Positions 7,814 through 12,077 of a stretch of DNA of 12,077 nucleotides are shown in pieces (position 1 is the first letter of the stretch; the number at the start of each line of letters is the position of its first letter). The position numbers and the translations under genes are program-made. This stretch comes from Ochromonadaceae sp. CCMP2298 (Eukaryota; Sar; Synurophyceae; Ochromonadales; Ochromonadaceae). The notes beneath the pieces were generated by a model. It made no database searches and was not told where the DNA came from. It saw only the letters and a list, made by a program, of their open reading frames with translations. The stretch spans positions 1-12,077 of the forward strand of contig MU634457.1 of NCBI GenBank assembly GCA_026770595.1. The letters are read 5' to 3'.

Positions 7814-9056
7814 ATGGTGGACGTGGAGCTGAAGGACACGCTGAACAAGCAGTGGAAGGAGTCAAAGTCCAACTTCGGCTTCCGCATGATGCAGAAGATG
7901 GGTTGGAAGGAGGACAAGGGGCTGGGCAAGAACGAATCCGGCATTGTGGATAATGTCAAGATCTCCAAGAGGGAGTCTGGCCTGGGTCTGGGTATGGAGG
8001 AGACTGTCGACGGGGCGGGGAATAGGGCCTGGAGCGACACAGCCAACAGTTTCAATGCGGTGTTGGAGGTGCTTAAGGCCTCGTACTGTGTGAAGAAGAA
8101 GAGCAAGAAGGAGAAGGAGGGGAGGGAGGGGAAGGAGAAGCGGGTGAAGAAGAGTGCCCCCTCCATATCAGTGGGCATGAAGTGAGTCCCTGTAGTGTAC
8201 TTTGATCACTTTACTTTGATATCTTCACTGTGTTCTTTGTTCTATGTTAGCTGTTCTGCTCTCTGCCCTCTGCCCTCCCCTCTCCCCTCTCTTCTCTCTG
8301 CCACATCTACATCTCCCTCTCTATGAGCTCCAAGCCCTACACCCTCAGCCCTAAACCCTAAACCCTAAGCTCTACACCCTACGCCCTAAGCCCTATCCTT
8401 TTGAGCTGTGCCCTGCGCCGTCAATGATGTCAAAAACGTAAATCTACAAATTATTTCTTAGGGGTGGGGGCAATAGCCTCCCCCCCTATGGTGATACACC
8501 CGACTTCCCACTGAGACCCGCAGACACAGCTCCCTCCTACACCTACACCTACGCCTACACCTACACCTACACCTATACTACACCTATACGCCTCTACTAC
8601 ACGTATACGACACCTATATCTATACATTTATACTGCACCTACACGCCTACATCTATACGTCTCTAATCCTGCTATTCCCTACCCCCCCTACCTACTATTC
8701 CCTACTACTATCCCCCCAGGTACAAGAAGCTACGTGCGGCCAAGGACATGAGCACCAAGACTGAGGCAGATATGAGGGCCATCTTCGGAACAGGCGTGGG
8801 GGTGGGCAAGGGGGGAGCCAGTGGGTCGGGTAGTGGGGGCAGTGGGTCAGGGAGCGGGGGGAGTGGGGACGAGGTAGCAGATGCAGCAGCCGCCGCTTTC
8901 GGCAAGATTGCGAGCATCGGCAGCATCGGTATCGGCAGTGATGGCAGTGGAAGTGGGAAGGTGCGCAAGAGCAAGAGGGAGTCCAAGAGTCAGGAGGGTG
9001 AGGATGGGGCAGAGAAGAAGAGAGCGAAAAAGGAGAAAAAGGACAGGTCAAAGTGA
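7814..9056 (+). CDS. PINX1-like G-patch protein
   Basis: Exon 1 (7814-8181) and exon 2 (8720-9056) join across a 538-bp intron (donor GTGAGT, acceptor CCCCCCAG; codon AA|G) to give 234 residues. PINX1 (yeast Pxr1/Gno1) is a nucleolar G-patch protein that stimulates the Prp43/DHX15 helicase in rRNA and snoRNA maturation and, in human and yeast, can restrain telomerase. Seen: a G-patch at about residues 19-62 preceded by the family lead-in (SNFGFRMMQKMGW, KGLGKNESG, GLGLG); a following WSDTANSFNAVLEVL segment like the PINX1 D-F-N-x-L-L stretch; a first basic Lys/Glu cluster; across the splice GMKYKKLRAAKDMSTKTEAD then MRAIFG, matching the family's C-terminal conserved motif (R/K-K-x-x-x-x-KD...A-IFG); a Gly/Ser linker and a Lys-rich nuclear/nucleolar tail. 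The C-terminal motif supports both the family call and the splice join. The telomere role is family knowledge, not shown here. Confidence 0.9.
8333..8397 (+). repeat. Telomere-type CCCTAAA repeats inside the PINX1-like intron
   Basis: Two exact CCCTAAA units (8349-8362) and a CCCTAAG (8363-8369) sit in a longer run of degenerate CCCTAna units (CCCTACA, CCCTCAG, CCCTACG, CCCTAAG, CCCTATC). The complement is TTTAGGG, the plant-type telomere repeat also used by some algae. It is an interstitial tract within the 8182-8719 intron. Confidence 0.8.
8533..8655 (+). repeat. CTACAC hexamer repeat tract in the PINX1-like intron
   Basis: Several near-perfect CTACAC/CTACGC units (about 8537-8575) fade into degenerate CTATAC and CTACAC-like units to about 8655. 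The tract is pyrimidine/adenine-rich and lies between the telomere-type tract and the acceptor at 8719. It may derive from the same CCCTA-type expansion. Confidence 0.75.
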
Positions 9057-9355
9057 TGTAGGGGAAGGGGAGAGGTGGAGGACTCTCTGGGGGAGGGGAA
9101 CTTGGGAATAACACTTTTGTACAAACAGGCATTGTGTAAATATTTTGAAGTGATATAAGTTAAAGTGTTTATTAGGTTTATTGCTTCTCGTTGCTTGATA
9201 AGTTACCCTCATAAAGCATAGAGCATAAAGCACTCTAATAAGGATAGTAGAACAGAAAGTTGATAGGGTCCAATACTATTCAACCTATTCAACCTATTCT
9301 TAAGGCCATAAGGTATACTGTCTTCACTGCGTCCATTGACTGTGTACAGACTGCT
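9057..9355. other. Convergent spacer between PINX1-like and phosphatase genes
   Basis: 299 bp holding both 3' UTRs. Plus-strand TGTAAAT at 9135-9141, 79 nt past the PINX1-like stop, is a candidate poly(A) signal and matches the TGTAAAT after the SPF45-like gene. The rest is AT-rich with small repeats (ATAAAGCA/TAGAGCATAAAGCA near 9212-9232; TTCAACCTA twice near 9280-9297). No ORF is supported. Confidence 0.4.
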
Positions 9356-10746
9356 CTACTCGGAGTGCTTGTGTGCTTGGGCTCTGGGGGCGACGCCCGG
9401 TGTGTTGTAGAGCGTGTTCCCGTCTTGGTCGTAGAAGCCCATAGTCAGGGAGAATTTGGAGGCGGTGATGGAAGTGAATCCGCCGCTCATGTCATTTGCA
9501 TTGTCTGATGCGATGTACCACTGTACTCCGGGTACGTGGTCGATGTTGGTAGGGTCGTAGCAGCACTCGTGGCCCATACCTGTGACCTGTTACATCAGGG
9601 GGGAAAGATATAAGTATATAGGAATGTAGGTATATAGGCATATAGGTATATGTATTAAGGTAGTATAAGTAGTATAGGTATATACTTATACTACCTATAT
9701 ACCATAGATTCCCGTACTATATTCCCATAGTATATCACGTACCATGTACTGTACGCCCTCAGACAGCATGGATTCCAGGCAGTGGTCGTGGCCGGACAGA
9801 TAGTGGGCCCCATACTTCTCCAGCAGGGGGCGCAGGTGCAATAAAAGGGTGGGGGTGTTGCCGTGGCTGCAGAGGGAGTACACGGGGTAGTGGCCTGTAC
9901 CAGTAGTGGGTAATAGGGGGGGTTAAGAGGGGTAGGGGAATAGGTATATAGGTATAGGCGTATAGGTATATACCCGGTAGGTATATAGGAAAATAGGGGA
10001 ATAGATAGGGGTATAAATAGGTGCATAAATAGGTTTATAAATAGGGGTGTGTAGTTACCTGCGACGATGAGGTAGTCGGCAGTGGAGGCCGCCAGTTGTG
10101 CCTCGATCCAGTCCCATTGCTGTTGGGCCACCTCCTTCTCCAAAAGAGATAGTGGCGCGAAGTAGAGATCGCTTTCACTATGGGGAGCACTGGCAGTGGA
10201 GGCAGTAGATTCGCCGGATAAATTTACGGTGTCGATGAGCACGACGTCCACGGTTGTGCCGTCCTCCGCGGAGACGAAGGACTGCGAGTGATAGAGGGCG
10301 GGGAAGGTCCAGCAGCTGCTGACTCCTGAGTACGCCACCTGCGCGGTCACGTTGCCCTTGTAGTCGTGGTTGCCCGCGATCACGTACCAGGGCACCTGCA
10401 GAGAAGTGTCGGTGTACACGTCGTCCCAGGTTTGGGCGAATCTGGGGCTGGTGGCGTCTGAGGCGATTCCGGAGTAGTAGAAGTTGTCTCCCAGAGCGAG
10501 CACGGCCTGCACCTTCAGCTGCGCGCCGACAACTCCCATACCCTTCGCCGAGGCCACCTGGCCTGTATCGAATTATTAGTCAGTGGCGTCAGTGGGGAGG
10601 GAAAAGAGTTTTAAAGGTTCGATTTTAAATTCGTTACCTGGGGTTGTGTAAGGCGCATCGTCCTGACCGCCCCAATCACCCACAGCCAGCAAGTTTACCG
10701 ACGCCGACGCGGGCAGGAGAAGGCCAAGGACAAGCGCGCAGATCAT
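9356..10746 (-). CDS. Low-molecular-weight purple acid phosphatase, secreted
   Basis: Binuclear-metal phosphomonoesterase of the ACP5/TRAP-type family; in algae such enzymes typically release phosphate from organic esters outside the cell or in acid compartments. Four exons: 10746-10638, 10562-10059, 9894-9743 and 9586-9356 (introns 75, 164 and 156 bp) give 331 residues, close to mammalian TRAP. Seen: signal peptide MICALVLGLLLPASAS directly before the first motif; all seven family metal ligands, D24 (GDWGG), D62 and Y65 (GDNFY), N101 (GNHD), H206 (AGHYP), H240 and H242 (GHDH). H102 fits the catalytic/substrate His of GNHD. The joins restore VAG|HYP and QYM|VTGMG, which single frames break. 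Start ATG 10746 follows an in-frame stop 11 codons upstream. One sequon, NVT, is visible. It could equally act in the vacuole; location is inferred from the leader. Confidence 0.96.
9587..10058. repeat. AGGTATATAGG-type microsatellite shared by two phosphatase introns
   Basis: The introns at 9895-10058 and 9587-9742 are both filled with irregular AGGTATA / TATAGG / AATAGG units on the plus strand, while the 50-codon exon between them (9743-9894) is normal coding sequence. The first intron (10563-10637) lacks these units. The two repeat introns therefore look related in composition, from common origin or parallel expansion. Confidence 0.7.
9659..9695. other. Perfect 11-bp hairpin in phosphatase intron 3
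   Basis: GGTAGTATAAG (9659-9669) and its exact reverse complement CTTATACTACC (9685-9695) flank a 15-nt loop. It lies within the last phosphatase intron (9587-9742) and would fold in the pre-mRNA between donor and acceptor. The surrounding sequence is low-complexity, so partial self-complementarity is expected. Confidence 0.75.
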
Positions 10747-10845
10747 GGTCAGATGGTGGTGAACTGTGGCCAGATTGAAGCCTTAACCTCTGCATGAATC
10801 TGTTTCATGAGAAAACGAATCCAGCTTCTGTGGGTATGGGTATAA
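10747..10845 (-). promoter_or_regulatory. Proximal upstream region of the phosphatase gene
   Basis: About 100 bp before the ATG at 10746, expected to hold the phosphatase 5' leader. I see no core-promoter element. It is followed further upstream by a hexamer repeat and two palindromes, listed separately. Confidence 0.35.

Positions 10846-10911
<66 letters not shown>
10846..10911 (+). repeat. Hexanucleotide repeat (GTATGG)11 upstream of phosphatase
   Basis: Eleven uninterrupted GTATGG units, with partial units (TGGGTATGGGTATAA) just before. It lies 100-165 bp upstream of the phosphatase start. Read as protein it would give Gly-Met dipeptides, which I treat as an artefact. G-triplets recur every 6 nt, so a quadruplex on the plus strand is possible. 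Confidence 0.95.
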
Positions 10912-10922
10912 CCTCAATTGGC

Positions 10923-10966
10923 GTGGTTATAACCACGTGGTGGCCAGTGGTTATACACCACTGGCC
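10923..10966. promoter_or_regulatory. Paired palindromes with a CACGTG core between two minus-strand genes
   Basis: GTGGTTATAACCAC (10923-10936) is a perfect 14-bp palindrome. Six bases later GGCCAGTGG (10942-10950) pairs perfectly with CCACTGGCC (10958-10966) across a 7-nt loop. Both contain GTGGTTATA, and a CACGTG E/G-box lies at 10934-10939. The site is 177-220 bp upstream of the phosphatase ATG and about 55 bp past the stop of the next gene. It could be an operator for a bHLH/bZIP-type factor or a 3'-end structure. Confidence 0.5.
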
Positions 10967-11005
10967 TGTTGTCAGTTAAGTTAAGCAAATGTTCAATTAA
11001 GTAGG

Positions 11006-11010
11006 TTACA
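11006..11010 (-). terminator. Candidate poly(A) signal TGTAA after the unknown gene
   Basis: On the minus strand TGTAA lies 8 nt downstream of the TAG stop (11019-11021). It is the fourth gene in the window with this pentamer in its 3' flank. The distance is short for a poly(A) signal, so confidence is low. Confidence 0.25.
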
Positions 11011-11018
11011 TAATTCCT

Positions 11019-12077
11019 CTACTCCTCGTCGGAGTCAGTGAGGTCAGTGAGGTCGATGGGGCCGTCAGGCGTGAGGGCAGGGACGTCCTCGTCCCTCTTG
11101 CGCTTCTTGAGGGGCTCCTCCTGCTCCTCCTGCTCCTCCTTCTTGCGCTTGTTGTTGCTTCTTCTGGTCCTTTGCTTCTCATTGAAGAGAGCCCTGTTGT
11201 TGCTTCTTCTGGCCGTTTGCTGTTCGTTGTAGAGAGCCGTGTTCTTGTGTCTTCTGGTCCTTTGCTGCTCGTTGAAGAGAGGCCTGTCCTTGTTGATTCT
11301 GTTCCTTTCCTTCTCGTTGAAGAGAGGCCTGTCGACGTCTTTTCCGCTCTTGGCGAGGGCGGCTACGTGCTCCTTGTTGTCGGCATACCATTGCGCCCCC
11401 TTGACGGCGTAGTACTCCTTGTGGTCTGAACGGTACGCCGCATCATAGGCTCTTCTGTGCAGGATCTTCTCTTCGATGGAGCGCTTGACTCGCAGCTGCC
11501 TGTTAGGGGAGGATGGTACGGAGGATAGAGGGGGAGAGGGGGGGTTGAGAGGCAGAGGGGGGGAGGGGGTAAGAGGCAGAGGGGGAGATTTTCTTACCTG
11601 GCCGCGCCGCCGAAGAGCGCGTCGGTGTACTTGTCCTCCGCCGTCACTGCGTCCGGCAACTTCAGGCCGAGAAACCTGTACTGCCTGCGCTTGTCCCTGA
11701 TTGACGTGAGGGAGTCATTCACGAAGACGGGGCCGAGCCCGAGCAGCCCGAAGACCAGTCGAGCGCGCTCGATGTTGACTTGGACGGTGATCACGCCAGA
11801 AGAGGTACTGGAGTAGGTGATGCACTCGAACAAGCCGGCGAATCTCATCGCAGCGTCCGGGCGCAAGCGGCCGATCGCCCACCAGTAGCCCTGCTCCGCC
11901 TGCGTCTTCTCGTCCTCGCTGAAGCTCTTCCAGACGCGCTTCATCTCGGCGTGCAGGCTGGGGATCTCGGCCTCCGTGAATGCCAGGTCGCTGTCGAACT
12001 TCCCGCTATCGAGGACGGCCTTGATTGCAACTTCCGAGCAGTTCTTGAAGAAGTTCCGCTGGAGGTGGTTGGTCTTG
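11019..12077 (-). CDS. Unknown nuclear-type protein with 15-residue repeats and SIM-like tail, 5' end cut
   Basis: No family recognised. Exon 12077-11598 (cut by the window edge) joins exon 11499-11019 across a 98-bp intron (donor GTAAGA, acceptor AACAG; codon AG|G), giving 319 visible residues. The first 160 look globular (e.g. GYWWAIGRLRPDAAMRFAGL, then NIERARLVFGLLGLGPVFV). Next comes a charged, Tyr-rich helical stretch (RRAYDAAYRSDHKEYYAVKG, then WYADNKEHV), similar in style to basic repeats seen near HNH or AP2-like domains of viral and algal proteins; this is a weak resemblance only. Four 15-residue repeats follow (consensus NEkQRTRRsNNraLF), then Lys/Arg clusters (KRKK, KKRKR) typical of nuclear localisation signals, and the acidic end PIDLTDLTDSDEE, which fits a SUMO-interaction motif (hydrophobic-Asp-Leu-Thr plus acidic/Ser residues). 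Nuclear location and SUMO binding are inference. Confidence 0.8.
11139..11318 (-). repeat. Four in-frame 45-bp repeats in the unknown gene
   Basis: Units begin at 11318, 11273, 11228 and 11183 on the minus strand, exactly 45 bp apart: NEKERNRINKDRPLF, NEQQRTRRHKNTALY, NEQQTARRSNNRALF and NEKQRTRRSNNKRKK. A trailing RPLF (11319-11330) precedes the first unit. Copies keep Asn-Glu at the start and basic residues in the middle, and the last one runs into a Lys/Arg cluster. Confidence 0.92.

Noticed and set aside
8531-8600. CRISPR-like or minisatellite array of CTACAC units
   Set aside because: Units are 6 bp, contiguous and degenerate, without spacers, inside a spliceosomal intron of a eukaryotic gene.
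9691-9894. Read-through of the phosphatase exon 2 frame into the next intron and exon (YTPLFINLFMHLF-like tail)
   Set aside because: That frame destroys the AGHYP and GHDH motifs; splicing at 10058/9895 restores them in the other frame.
10833-10911. Hexamer tract as a chromosome end
   Set aside because: Genes lie on both sides and GTATGG is not a recognised telomere unit, so it is an internal microsatellite.
10794-10979. 61-residue protein with a Gly-Met repeat
   Set aside because: It is only the GTATGG hexamer read in one frame, with no other coding sign.

Overview
This is a eukaryotic nuclear segment with seven protein-coding genes. Five of them have short GT-AG introns, and a sixth has one longer intron. 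The best guess is an alga with a secondary (complex) plastid, probably a stramenopile. The calmodulin has the '[19 protein letters not shown]' central segment and 'MMMSK' tail typical of stramenopile calmodulins. The arginyl-tRNA synthetase starts with a signal-peptide-like stretch followed by a basic, Ser/Ala-rich leader, as in two-step import into complex plastids. Exons are GC-rich and intergenic DNA is richer in A+T. Nothing in the window is bacterial: there are no operons, insertion sequences or CRISPR arrays.

Layout, left to right: (1) arginyl-tRNA synthetase, minus strand, 3' end cut by the window edge, four exons visible; (2) a divergent intronless gene on the plus strand for an SPF45/RBM17-like splicing factor that keeps the C-terminal RRM (UHM type) but has no G-patch; (3) an ER-lumen FKBP prolyl isomerase with two EF-hands and a HDEL tail, minus strand, two exons; (4) calmodulin, minus strand, two exons; (5) about 1 kb of intergenic DNA with a GC-rich island of unknown nature; (6) a PINX1-like G-patch protein, plus strand, two exons, whose 538-bp intron carries telomere-type CCCTAAA repeats; (7) a secreted low-molecular-weight purple acid phosphatase, minus strand, four exons; (8) an unrecognised nuclear-looking protein with a 15-residue tandem repeat, basic clusters and a SUMO-interaction-like C-terminus, minus strand, 5' end cut by the window edge.

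The genes are ordinary housekeeping or signalling genes that share no obvious pathway. They read as independent neighbours, with two divergent pairs (ArgRS/SPF45-like and calmodulin/PINX1-like) and two convergent pairs (SPF45-like/FKBP and PINX1-like/phosphatase). I do not see a new multi-gene system. The points most worth a second look are the G-patch loss in the SPF45-like protein, the telomere-like tract inside the PINX1-like gene, the degenerate repeats of the calmodulin stop-codon region in its 3' UTR, the paired palindromes upstream of the phosphatase, and the unknown repeat/SIM protein. All exon joins below were inferred by eye from splice signals and protein continuity, not from transcripts.
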